From NCBI GenBank assembly GCA_025964895.1, contig JAOPXY010000103.1, positions 1 through 57,823 of the forward strand: DNA of 57,823 nt, given 5' to 3'. Positions 50,099 to 57,373 of the stretch are shown here, one piece after another. This stretch comes from Aeromicrobium sp. (lineage in GTDB: Bacteria > Actinomycetota > Actinomycetes > Propionibacteriales > Nocardioidaceae). A model generated the notes under the pieces. The model saw only the letters and a list, made by a program, of their open reading frames with translations, searched no databases and had not been told where the DNA came from. Position 1 is the stretch's first letter; each line of letters starts with the position of its first letter. A program made the position numbers and the translations under genes.

Positions 50099-51900
50099 CA
50101 GAAGTCCAGGTCCGGGGAGCCCGACTCGGCGACCGCGGCGGTGCCGATCGCGTTGCCGGCGAGGTCACGGATCGTCGCGGCCGGCGTCCACGACATGGTG
50201 GCGGGCTCGGACACCTGATTGCCGGTGCTGCCCGTGAACCGTAGCGTCACGACGGTGCGGCTCACACCGTCCTGCACGACGGTGGCGGCGCTCATGACGA
50301 CGTGAACCGAGGACGTGGTGCGGCCCACGAAGTCGGCGTTGAGGCTGACGGTGCCGAGGTCGGCGCCGAAGGGTCGGGTGACGTCAACCACGTCACCCGT
50401 CGACACCTCGACGGTGCCGGAGGTCGCGGCGCCCGAGGACGCGGTGGCCGACCAGACGGAGTAGATCGTGCTGAGGTCCATCTGCTCGCTGAACGTGAAG
50501 ACCATCGTGTCGCCGGTGTCGATCCGCCCGGCGGTGCCGCCGTTGGTCGTCTGGATGTCGACGCCACGGCCCGCGGTGTTGTCGACGACGCGGTTCGCGA
50601 CGACGGGCGACGCCGTCGTCCGGCCGTTCGAGTCGGTGACGACGGCGCGCAGGTCGTACGTGCCGTCCGCGACCCCCGTCGTCGCGAACGAGCACGTGTA
50701 GGGCGAGGCCGTGTCGGCGCAGACCGGGGTCCAGGTCGCCGCGCCGGCGACCGAGCGCTGGAACGCGACCGAGGCGACCGTGCCGTTCGTGGTCACGGTG
50801 GCCGCGAGCCCCACGGTGCCTCGCAGATGGGCGGCCGGTGTCGTCAGGGTGACGGTGGAGACGGTGTTCTGCACGGCGCGGTTGGTGACGGCGGTCGAGG
50901 TGGCCGTGTTGCCGGCGACGTCGGTCGCGACGGCGCGGAACGAGTAGGTGCCGTTGGCGAGCGTGCCGGTGTCGACCAAGCAGCTGTAGGGGGCCGAGGT
51001 GACGGTGCACAGCTCGGTCCAGGCCGTGCCGGTGGCCGACTGGATGACGACCCTCGCGACACCGGAGTGGGCGTCGCCGGCCGTGGCCGCGAACGTCTTG
51101 GTGCCTCGGAGCGGCGTGCCCGGATCGGTCATCGTGACGGTGGGGGCCAGGTTGTCGACGGTGATGTCGCGGACGACGGCGGAGATGTACGTCGTGGTGC
51201 CCGCAACGGCGACCGAGCGGATGTCGTAGGTGCCGTTGGGCCCGGCCGTGGTGGGGACCGAGCACGTGTACGGGGCGGCCGCCACGGTGCAGATGGTCGA
51301 CCACGAGGTCGTGCCGGCGGGTGCGTACTCGACGCGGACCGAGGGGGCGAGCGATCCGGCGTTGCTGACGGTCGTTGTGAGGATCACCGTGCCGCGGATG
51401 ACGTCGGCAGGGGGCGTCAGCACGACGACGAGGGCGTTGGCGACCGTCGCGCGGACCGTGGCGGACGTCGCCGTGTTGCCGGCCTTGTCGACCGCGATCG
51501 CGCGCAGGTCGTAGGCGCCGTCGTCGACCGAGCCCGTGGCCCACGAGCAGGCGTAGGGGGAGGTCGTGGTGGTGCACAACGTCGTCCACGAGGTGGCGCC
51601 GGCGTCCGCGCGCTGGATCGTGACCGTGCCGATGCCGGAGTCGGTGTCGGAGGCTGTGGCGGTGATCGTCGCGGTTCCTTTGAGGGCCGCTGGGGGCGCG
51701 GTGACGGCGACGGCCGGCGGCGTCCAGTCGGCGGCGGCGGTGACCGTGCCGGTCGAGCTCGTGCTGGAGACGTAGGAGGCGGAGGACGATCCGGTGGTGG
51801 CGACTGAGGCCAGGACGGCCAGCAGCACGACGGCGAACAGCAGCAGCCGGCGACCGGCCGGCTTCGTCTCCTCGCGGTGGCGGGGCTGCGTCAACGTCAT
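50098..51900 (-). CDS. Secreted Ig-like repeat protein with SipW-type signal region
   Basis: A 600-residue exported protein. The N-terminus has a basic stretch, a long hydrophobic core (LLLFAVVLLAVLASVATTG) and then SSASYVSSTSSTGTVTAAADW, resembling the SipW-dependent signal regions of TasA-like proteins. Four Ig-like repeats of ~90 residues follow, starting near residues 61, 152, 247 and 339; each begins with a T-x-P strand and a GT pair, and carries a CX8C pair ending in SPYxC or APYxC, probably disulfide-bonded. The last ~170 residues contain a GDTMVFTFSEQM domain. There is no LPXTG or C-terminal helix, so anchoring may come through the TasA-like fibres. Promoter elements immediately precede ATG 51900, suggesting a leaderless mRNA. 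Confidence 0.85.
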   Translation of the reverse strand: MTLTQPRHREETKPAGRRLLLFAVVLLAVLASVATTGSSSASYVSSTSSTGTVTAAADWTPPAVAVTAPPAALKGTATITATASDTDSGIGTVTIQRADAGATSWTTLCTTTTSPYACSWATGSVDDGAYDLRAIAVDKAGNTATSATVRATVANALVVVLTPPADVIRGTVILTTTVSNAGSLAPSVRVEYAPAGTTSWSTICTVAAAPYTCSVPTTAGPNGTYDIRSVAVAGTTTYISAVVRDITVDNLAPTVTMTDPGTPLRGTKTFAATAGDAHSGVARVVIQSATGTAWTELCTVTSAPYSCLVDTGTLANGTYSFRAVATDVAGNTATSTAVTNRAVQNTVSTVTLTTPAAHLRGTVGLAATVTTNGTVASVAFQRSVAGAATWTPVCADTASPYTCSFATTGVADGTYDLRAVVTDSNGRTTASPVVANRVVDNTAGRGVDIQTTNGGTAGRIDTGDTMVFTFSEQMDLSTIYSVWSATASSGAATSGTVEVSTGDVVDVTRPFGADLGTVSLNADFVGRTTSSVHVVMSAATVVQDGVSRTVVTLRFTGSTGNQVSEPATMSWTPAATIRDLAGNAIGTAAVAESGSPDLDF

Positions 51901-51906
51901 GTCTCA

Positions 51907-51961
51907 ACCTTAGGAAAAGGCGATGCACGGGATCTCCACACGATTGCCCCGCGATCTCCAC
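51907..51961 (-). promoter_or_regulatory. Tandem-repeat promoter of the Ig-repeat/two-component operon
   Basis: On the minus strand: GTGGAGATC (51953-51961), again GTGGAGATC (51931-51939), then 18 bases and a -10 box TAAGGT (51907-51912). The two repeats are 22 bp apart start to start. The -10 ends six bases before ATG 51900, so the message is probably leaderless. The layout is the same, to the base, at 52635-52689 and 53972-54026. The proximal repeat covers the -35 region, as expected for an activator. Confidence 0.82.
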
Positions 51962-51991
51962 ATCTGGACGGACCTCCTCCCACGACGAACA

Positions 51992-52018
51992 TGCCGCCGA
52001 CCAGAGCGGTCGGCGGCA
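51992..52018 (-). terminator. Strong hairpin terminating the first TasA-like gene
   Basis: TGCCGCCGACC (51992-52002) pairs perfectly with GGTCGGCGGCA (52008-52018) around a 5-base loop, an 11-bp stem, flanked by a further complementary CGACGA/TCGTCG stretch. It lies 38 bases after the stop of the TasA-like gene 52057-52584 on its transcript and before the promoter of the Ig-repeat operon. It lacks a T-run, which is common in actinobacterial terminators. Confidence 0.75.
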
Positions 52019-52056
52019 CGTCGTCAAGCGGGTCGGGGGGTACCCGCAGGTCTGGG

Positions 52057-52584
52057 TTACTGGTTGGTCGTGGTGGCGTCGGCCTGGATCGAGTCCCACT
52101 GGAAGGCGGCCGAGGCGGTCTTGCTCTGGTCCGCGGTGGTCGTGGCCTGGGCGAGCTTGACGCTGAAGACGTAGTCGTTGCTCACGCCGGGGGCGACGAG
52201 GCCCAGGTCGTTCTTGGCGCCGTCGACGAGGCCGCCGAACGTGCCGGTGTACACGACCTTCTCGGTCGTCGCGTTGGTGATGACCATCGTCAGGTTGCTG
52301 CCCGTGAAGGTGTTGGTCGACGCGGTCTCGGTGAGAGAGAACGTGGCCGGCAGCGTGCCGGTGTTCTTGATCGTGAGGCTGCCGTTGACGACGTCGCCGG
52401 GCTTGACGTTCGTGAGGTTGAAGACCGCGGCGTTGGCCTTGGAGTTGCTCTGGCTCAGGCTGCCCGACGTGACGGAGCTGATCGTGTTGGCGCTGGTCGA
52501 CGTGAAGGTGGCGCCGGATCCGACCGCGACGGCGCCGGCGGCGACGAGGGTGGCGAGCGGGAGGAGGATCTTGGCGGTCTTCAT
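52057..52584 (-). CDS. TasA/camelysin-like secreted fibre protein, copy 1
   Basis: A 175-residue protein with the SipW-dependent signal layout: MKTAKILLPLATLVAAGAVA, then VGSGATFTSTSANTISS. The mature part has the TasA/camelysin (peptidase M73) pattern: NAAVFNLTNVKPGDVVNGSL, TIKNTGTLPATFSL, and a C-terminus rich in Thr/Gln/Asp. TasA forms matrix fibres in Bacillus. It is 147/175 identical to copy 2 by my count; differences lie mainly at residues 90-160, while the signal and the last 20 residues are nearly or fully the same. It has an AAGGAC ribosome site, its own repeat-containing promoter and a strong terminator. Protease activity is unlikely, as no metal-ligand motif is seen. Confidence 0.88.
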   Translation of the reverse strand: MKTAKILLPLATLVAAGAVAVGSGATFTSTSANTISSVTSGSLSQSNSKANAAVFNLTNVKPGDVVNGSLTIKNTGTLPATFSLTETASTNTFTGSNLTMVITNATTEKVVYTGTFGGLVDGAKNDLGLVAPGVSNDYVFSVKLAQATTTADQSKTASAAFQWDSIQADATTTNQ

Positions 52585-52634
52585 CGGGGCGGTCCTTCGA
52601 GTCGGTGGGACGTGCTGAGTTGGCTTGTGACATC

Positions 52635-52689
52635 AATCTAGGGAGCCACGATGCACGGGATCTCCACGCGAGATCCCCACGATCTCCAC
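52635..52689 (-). promoter_or_regulatory. Tandem-repeat promoter of TasA-like copy 1
   Basis: Minus strand: GTGGAGATC at 52681-52689 and 52659-52667 (22 bp apart), an intermediate GGGGATCTC at 52672-52680 in step with an 11-bp period, then 18 bases and a -10 box TAGATT (52635-52640). The predicted leader is about 45 bases and includes the ribosome site. Same geometry as the promoters at 51907-51961 and 53972-54026. Confidence 0.82.
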
Positions 52690-52714
52690 ACTTCGGACGC
52701 AGTTCGCCGGGGGA

Positions 52715-53311
52715 TCAGCGGGCGTGGGCGACGGCACGGCGGACGGTGCGGCCGGCCTTCGCGCGACGGTCGCTGCCCACGGCCCGGGCGAGCTCGACGA
52801 GGCTGGCCAGAGCGATGAGGCCCGCCGGCACGCCGACGATCACCATGCGGGTCTCGCGGTCCGCGAGGGCCACGAACACCCACCCGACGTGCGGGACGGT
52901 GAAGCTCACGACCGCCTGGGTGCCCTCGGTGAGGTTGAACTTCCACGGGTCCGGGTCGGGGTTCGCATCGCCCTGCGTCTGCAGCTGGCGCGAGCCGTCC
53001 GGGAGGATCGTGTCGCTAATGATGCGGTGCGTCACGAGATGGGTCACACCGCTGTCGGCGGGCGGCAGGTACGTGATGACGTCGCCGACACCCACCTGAC
53101 CCACCGGGACGGGCTTCTCGACGGCGACCGAGCCCTTCTCGAAGGTGCCCGACATCGATCCCCCGGTGATGACGTAGCGCTCGTAGCCGAACAGGCTCGG
53201 CGCGACGTACGCGACGCCGGCCAGGGTCACGAGGATCGTGAGGAGGCTGACGAGCCCCGAGCCGATGCGGGCGGCGGGGCTGCGGCGGGCGCGGGGGAGT
53301 CTGCGGCTCAT
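52715..53311 (-). CDS. SipW-type (Ser/His) signal peptidase I
   Basis: A 198-residue signal peptidase of the archaeal/ER/SipW group. After a basic N-terminus and one helix (~17-37) comes the catalytic Ser52 in TGGSMSGTFEKGS, then GDVITYLPP, and VTHLVTHRII with His95 where bacterial LepB enzymes have Lys. A second helix lies at ~158-177. This class in Bacillus and relatives processes TasA, TapA and camelysin, so the two TasA-like proteins and probably the Ig-repeat protein are its substrates. It follows TasA-like copy 2 by 80 bases, with a hairpin between that may reduce its expression. No repeat promoter of its own. Confidence 0.93.
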   Translation of the reverse strand: MSRRLPRARRSPAARIGSGLVSLLTILVTLAGVAYVAPSLFGYERYVITGGSMSGTFEKGSVAVEKPVPVGQVGVGDVITYLPPADSGVTHLVTHRIISDTILPDGSRQLQTQGDANPDPDPWKFNLTEGTQAVVSFTVPHVGWVFVALADRETRMVIVGVPAGLIALASLVELARAVGSDRRAKAGRTVRRAVAHAR

Positions 53312-53365
53312 GATCGTCCTTCGGGATGTCGGGGTGGCTCGGTGGCTGGGGCGGGCTGCCCGGTG

Positions 53366-53385
53366 GGGGTGCGGTCAGGCACCCC
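53366..53385 (-). terminator. Hairpin between TasA-like copy 2 and sipW (possible attenuator)
   Basis: GGGGTGC (53366-53372) and GCACCCC (53379-53385) form a 7-bp stem with a 6-base loop in the 80-bp gap between the two genes. Since no promoter-like element is visible before the peptidase gene, partial read-through here would give much fibre protein and little peptidase, as in related operons. The attenuation role is inferred. Confidence 0.5.
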
Positions 53386-53391
53386 GCGACG

Positions 53392-53919
53392 TCACTGGTT
53401 GGTCGTGGTGGCGTCGGCCTGGATCGAGTCCCACTGGAAGGCGGCCGAAGCGGTCTTGGTCTGGTCGGTGTTCGGGGTCGTGGCGGCGAGCTTGGCGCTG
53501 AACGTGTAGTCGTTGCTCACGCCGGGAGCGACGAGGCCCAGGTCGGTCTTGGTGCCGTCGACGAGGTCGCCGAAGGTGCCGGACCAGACCTTCGTGCCGG
53601 TCGTGGTGTTCGTGATGTCGAGCGTCAGGTTGGCGGCGGTGAAGGCGTTCGCGGACGCGGTCTCGGTGAGCGAGAACGTCGCGGGCAGTGTGCCGGTGTT
53701 CTTGATCGTCAGGGCGCCGTTGACGACGTCGCCGGGCTTGATGTTCGTGAGGTTGAAGACCGCGGCGTTGGCCTTGGAGCTGCTCTGGCTCAGGCTGCCG
53801 GAGGTGACCGAGCTGATCGTGCTGGCGCTGGTGGACGTGAACGTCGCGCCCGATCCGACCGCGACGGCGCCCGCGGCGACGAGGGTGGCGAGCGGGAGGA
53901 GGATCTTGGTCGTCTTCAT
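53392..53919 (-). CDS. TasA/camelysin-like secreted fibre protein, copy 2
   Basis: A 175-residue paralogue of the protein at 52057-52584, same start (MKTTKILLPLATLVAAGAVA) and same last 20 residues. ATG 53919 is chosen by this alignment and its AAGGAC site; upstream frame is non-coding. Substitutions cluster between residues 90 and 160, where surface contacts of fibre subunits would be expected. The N-terminal 89 residues differ at only five positions. It is first in a unit with the SipW-type peptidase. Two close but diverging copies may form a mixed fibre, with one perhaps serving as an accessory subunit like TapA in Bacillus. Confidence 0.88.
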   Translation of the reverse strand: MKTTKILLPLATLVAAGAVAVGSGATFTSTSASTISSVTSGSLSQSSSKANAAVFNLTNIKPGDVVNGALTIKNTGTLPATFSLTETASANAFTAANLTLDITNTTTGTKVWSGTFGDLVDGTKTDLGLVAPGVSNDYTFSAKLAATTPNTDQTKTASAAFQWDSIQADATTTNQ

Positions 53920-53971
53920 GGGGGTGGTCCTTCGAGTCGTGGGGAGGGGCGCCGCATGGACTGATGACCTC

Positions 53972-54026
53972 AACCTACGAAGCGGCGATCCACGCGTTCT
54001 CCACGCGACATCCCGACGATCTCCAC
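53972..54026 (-). promoter_or_regulatory. Tandem-repeat promoter of TasA-like copy 2/sipW
   Basis: Minus strand: GTGGAGATC at 54018-54026, GTGGAGAAC at 53996-54004 (22 bp apart), then 18 bases and a -10 box TAGGTT (53972-53977). The proximal repeat has one change from consensus. The predicted leader is ~46 bases. Same geometry as the two other promoters of the locus. Confidence 0.82.
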
Positions 54027-54063
54027 AGTTCCGCGCCACTGTCGTGGGGGGCGCTGCCGGCGC

Positions 54064-55272
54064 TCAGAGCGGCAGGTCGAACCAGACGCTCGTGCCGCCC
54101 TCGGCGGGTGTGTCCATGCCGATGTTGCCCCCGTGCGCCTCGACGATGCGCTTGGCCGTTGCCAGCCCGATCCCGTGGCCCGGGGCGGAGTCGTCCGCCC
54201 GGGCGAACAGGGTGAACATGGCGTCCTGGCGGGTCTGGGGCACGCCGATGCCGTTGTCGGTGACCCGGATGCGCCAGTGCCGGGGCAGGGGGTCGGCCGA
54301 GATCGACACGACCGGCCGGGTGCCCGGGCGCGCGAACTTGATCGCATTTGTCATCAGGTTCAGCACGACGGAGTACAGCAGGTCGGGGTCGACCGGCACG
54401 CGGGGCATGGAGCCGACCCGCACGTCCACGTCGTCGCGGCGCACCAGGGGAGCGATGTCGACCAGAACGTGGGCGACGATGTCGGTGAGATCGGTGTCCA
54501 CGGGACGCAGCCGCCCGTTCTCCTTCGCGAAGGCCAGCATCTCCTCGATCATGGCGTCCATGCGATGGCCCGCGTCGTTGACCGCGTGAACCATCTCGGA
54601 CACCTCCGGATCGCCCTCGACCGCGGGATGGGACGCGAGCAGCTCGGCGTTGATGAGAATCGCGGTGAGGGGCGTGCGCAGGTCGTGGCTGACCTGTCCC
54701 GCGAAGTGAGTCAGGTGCTCGTTGGTGAGTCGCAGGTCGTCGCGCGCCTGCGTCAGCTCGAGGAGCGAGCGCTCCAGTGCCTGGCTGCGGTAGCCCAGGT
54801 CGAGCAGGTCGGTCACCTGGGCGGCCATGACCCCCAGTGACCGGCGCTGCAGCGCGCTGAGCTCGCGCGGCACGTCGTCGAACACGCACAGCCGCCCGAT
54901 CGCGAGGCCCTCGGGCGTTCGGATCGGGGCCGACGCGTAGAAGCGCACGACACCGATCTCGCCGGTCACGAAGGGATTGTCGCTGAAGCGCGGGTCCTGG
55001 GTGGAGTCGGCGACGACGACCGCGTCCGGCTTGTCGACGACGACGGCGCACATCGAGTCCTCCCGGGCACACACCGACGGCTCGAACCCGTGCGCCACGA
55101 CCTGGTGCTGCCGTTCGCTGCCGATCACGTTGATGGCGGCGTGGGGGACCTCACAGATCGCCGCGATGAGGTCGACGAGCGACTGCAGGTCGCGGCGCGG
55201 GGAGCGATCGAGCATGCCGTAGCGCTCGATCTCGCGGTCGACGAGCGTGGGTTGGTGAACGGACGATGTCAT
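54064..55272 (-). CDS. Soluble GAF-domain sensor histidine kinase (orphan)
   Basis: A 402-residue kinase: GAF domain (~25-155; VVADSTQDPRFSDNPFV and FYASAPIRTPEGLAIGRLCVFD are typical of GAF sensors), a coiled-coil linker, the phosphoacceptor His196 in GQVSHDLRTPLTAI, N-box NLMTNAIKFA, and DNGIGVPQ plus GHGIGLATAKRIVEAHGG in the ATPase domain. There is no membrane helix, so it senses a cytosolic cue. No response regulator gene is next to it. It is immediately upstream of the TasA-like copy 2 promoter; a link to that locus is possible but not shown. ATG 55272 has a GGGGAG ribosome site. Confidence 0.92.
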   Translation of the reverse strand: MTSSVHQPTLVDREIERYGMLDRSPRRDLQSLVDLIAAICEVPHAAINVIGSERQHQVVAHGFEPSVCAREDSMCAVVVDKPDAVVVADSTQDPRFSDNPFVTGEIGVVRFYASAPIRTPEGLAIGRLCVFDDVPRELSALQRRSLGVMAAQVTDLLDLGYRSQALERSLLELTQARDDLRLTNEHLTHFAGQVSHDLRTPLTAILINAELLASHPAVEGDPEVSEMVHAVNDAGHRMDAMIEEMLAFAKENGRLRPVDTDLTDIVAHVLVDIAPLVRRDDVDVRVGSMPRVPVDPDLLYSVVLNLMTNAIKFARPGTRPVVSISADPLPRHWRIRVTDNGIGVPQTRQDAMFTLFARADDSAPGHGIGLATAKRIVEAHGGNIGMDTPAEGGTSVWFDLPL

Positions 55273-55451
55273 GTGCTCCCCGATCACAGCGGTGACGTAC
55301 CGTGGCCATCGTCTCACGACGTCCCGTGCTGTGGATTCTGCTGCGTGGCGCCGATCGACCGGCTAGCCTCGGGTGAGGGAGATCGCGCGACGGCGTCGCG
55401 GGTCTCCCGACGAGACGCCGAAGCCGAACGACACCCTGGAGCACCCCCCTC

Positions 55452-55604
55452 ATGCCCGAACCCTTGGACAGTCGTCTCCGCGACGACCAGGCGCTGGACG
55501 AGATCGAGCTGACAAGCCGGCTCATCATCGCGGCGTCCGCCAGGGACGGGCACCTGTCGCAGCGTGAGGTCGATGAGATCCTCGGGATTGCCACCGCCAG
55601 CTGA
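55452..55604 (+). CDS. Small conserved actinobacterial protein (50 aa)
   Basis: ATG 55452 opens a 50-residue acidic protein (MPEPLDSRLRDDQALDEIEL start; ARDGHLSQREVDEILGI near the end). It resembles small Streptomyces proteins with a DEIDLYGELMIAAS-like helix followed by LS..EID.LLG, which I recall as a widespread uncharacterised family. A two-helix fold is predicted. The ribosome site is weak (GGAG ten bases before). It lies between the orphan kinase and the phosphate transporter pair. Confidence 0.65.
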   Translation: MPEPLDSRLRDDQALDEIELTSRLIIAASARDGHLSQREVDEILGIATAS

Positions 55605-55624
55605 ACGGCAGGTGACACCCGCGA

Positions 55625-55655
55625 TTGACACTCGAGAACACCGTGCCTCTAGCAT
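55625..55655 (+). promoter_or_regulatory. Promoter of the DUF47-Pit operon
   Basis: TTGACA (55625-55630) is followed by TAGCAT (55650-55655), a 19-bp spacer, longer than ideal. Transcription would begin near 55662, giving a ~29-base leader with a GGAG ribosome site at 55681-55684 before GTG 55691. No clear Pho box is seen. Confidence 0.6.
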
Positions 55656-55690
55656 GGGTCTGCCCTACTCAGCAGTGACAGGAGCTAGTC

Positions 55691-56308
55691 GTGCGTCTTC
55701 GCATCCGACCGGTTGAAACATCGTTCTACGAGTTGTTCACCGAGATGGCGAATCACCTCGTCGAGGGAGCCAATCTGCTGGCGCAGATGCTCGACCCCGC
55801 CACCGACAAGACTGCGCTCGGCGAGGAGATGCGCGAGGCCGAGCACCAGGCCGACGAGACGACCCACGCGATCATCCGGCGGGCCAATTCGACGTTCATC
55901 ACCCCGTTCGACCGCGAGGACATCTACCGTCTCGCCAGCAGCCTCGACGACGTCATGGACTTCATGGAGGAGACCGTCGACCTCGTGGGCCTGTACGAGC
56001 TGGGTGACCTGCCCGCCGACTTCGCCCCGCAGGTCGAGGTGCTGCAGCGCGCCACGCAGCTGACCGCCGACGCGATGCCCCGGCTGAGGACCATGAAGGA
56101 CCTCGACGAGTACTGGATCGAGATAAACCGCCTGGAGAACCAGGGCGACCGTTCGTACCGCCGCATCGTGGCGCACCTGTTCAGCGGCAGCTACAAGTCG
56201 CTCGAGGTGCTCAAGCTCAAGGACGTCGTCGACTCCCTCGAGCACGCCATCGATGCGTTGGAATCCGTCGCCAACACGGTGGAGCAGATCGCCGTCAAGG
56301 AGTCCTGA
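55691..56308 (+). CDS. DUF47 family PhoU-like protein, accessory to Pit transporter
   Basis: A 205-residue all-helical PhoU-like protein of the DUF47 family. Seen are SFYELFTEMANHLVEGANLLAQML, EAEHQADETTHAIIRR, FITPFDREDIYRLASSLDDVMDFMEE and LKDVVDSLEHAIDALESVANTVE, the ExxxD metal-binding helices of PhoU-type proteins. It lies 3 bases before the Pit transporter gene, the usual arrangement, and probably modulates its activity. GTG 55691 with a GGAG ribosome site. Confidence 0.93.
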   Translation: MRLRIRPVETSFYELFTEMANHLVEGANLLAQMLDPATDKTALGEEMREAEHQADETTHAIIRRANSTFITPFDREDIYRLASSLDDVMDFMEETVDLVGLYELGDLPADFAPQVEVLQRATQLTADAMPRLRTMKDLDEYWIEINRLENQGDRSYRRIVAHLFSGSYKSLEVLKLKDVVDSLEHAIDALESVANTVEQIAVKES

Positions 56309-56311
56309 GTA

Positions 56312-57325
56312 GTGGACCAGACACTGGCGATGGTCATCGCCGTCGTTGTCATCGCGCTCATCTTCGACTACACGAATGGGTTCCATGACGCCGCCAACGC
56401 GATCGCGACCTCGATCTCGACTCGTGCGCTCACGCCCCGCATCGCCTTGGCGATGGCGGCGGTCCTCAACTTCGTGGGGGCCATGCTGGGCGTCGGAGTC
56501 GCCAAGACGATCCAGGGCATCATCGACATCGACACCGCCCCGGGGGAGGGGTCTGCCCACGCGCTGACCATCGTCTTGGCAGCGCTCGTCGGAGCCATCA
56601 CCTGGAACTTGTTGACCTGGTACTTCGGCATCCCGTCGTCCTCGTCGCACGCCCTCATCGGCGGCATCGTCGGTGCCGGTCTTGCGTCGGCGACGACCGT
56701 CGAGTGGGACACGATGGTCGAGAAGGTCGCGATCCCCATGATCCTGAGCCCGCTGCTCGGATTCCTCGGCGCATTCCTCATCATGACCGCGATCATGTGG
56801 ATCTTCCGGCGTGCCAACCCGTTGCGGGTCAGCCGTGGCTTCCGGCATGCCCAGACGGTGTCGGCAGCGGCGATGTCGCTCGGGCACGGTCTGCAGGATG
56901 CGCAGAAGACGATGGGTGTCATCGTGCTGGCGCTCGTCGCCGGCGGGTATGCCGACGGCGACGACGTGCCGTTGTGGGTCATCTTCGCGGCCGGAACGGC
57001 GATCGCCTTGGGCACCTACTCGGGCGGCTGGCGCATCATGCGCACGTTGGGCCGGCGCATCATCGACCTCGACCCGCCGCGCGGGTTCGCGGCCGAGGCC
57101 ACTGCGGCCACGGTGCTGTACGGCATGGCCATCGGTCTCCAGGCGCCGGTCTCGACCACTCACACGATCACCTCGGCGATCATGGGTTCGGGAGCCACGA
57201 AGCGTTTCAGCGCCGTCCGCTGGGGCGTCGCCAAGGGCATCGTCGTGGCCTGGATCATCACGATCCCGGCAGCGGCCTCCGTCGCGGCGGTCACGTACTT
57301 CGTCGCGCGCATCTTCCTGCCCTGA
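56312..57325 (+). CDS. pit: Low-affinity inorganic phosphate transporter (Pit)
   Basis: A 337-residue, roughly 10-helix phosphate permease of the PiT family, importing metal-phosphate with protons. Duplicated signature: DYTNGFHDAANAIATSISTRAL (residues ~20-41) and the second-half counterpart SAAAMSLGHGLQDAQKTMGVI, plus GIPSSSSHALIGGIVGAGLA. GTG 56312 has an AAGGAG site nine bases before. It is paired with the DUF47 gene and converges on pstB. Confidence 0.95.
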   Translation: MDQTLAMVIAVVVIALIFDYTNGFHDAANAIATSISTRALTPRIALAMAAVLNFVGAMLGVGVAKTIQGIIDIDTAPGEGSAHALTIVLAALVGAITWNLLTWYFGIPSSSSHALIGGIVGAGLASATTVEWDTMVEKVAIPMILSPLLGFLGAFLIMTAIMWIFRRANPLRVSRGFRHAQTVSAAAMSLGHGLQDAQKTMGVIVLALVAGGYADGDDVPLWVIFAAGTAIALGTYSGGWRIMRTLGRRIIDLDPPRGFAAEATAATVLYGMAIGLQAPVSTTHTITSAIMGSGATKRFSAVRWGVAKGIVVAWIITIPAAASVAAVTYFVARIFLP

Positions 57326-57373
57326 TCTCGTAGCGGTCGGGGTAGGGGCCGGGGCCGGCGTCGGGGTGGACCG

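Noticed and set aside
53312-53391. Independent repeat-type promoter for the SipW-type peptidase
   Set aside because: The gap contains neither the GTGGAGATC repeats nor a -10 box at the fixed spacing; it holds only a hairpin.
55272-55451. GTGGAGATC repeat promoter upstream of the orphan GAF kinase
   Set aside because: No such repeat was found in front of this gene, so I do not assign it to the TasA/SipW regulon despite its position.
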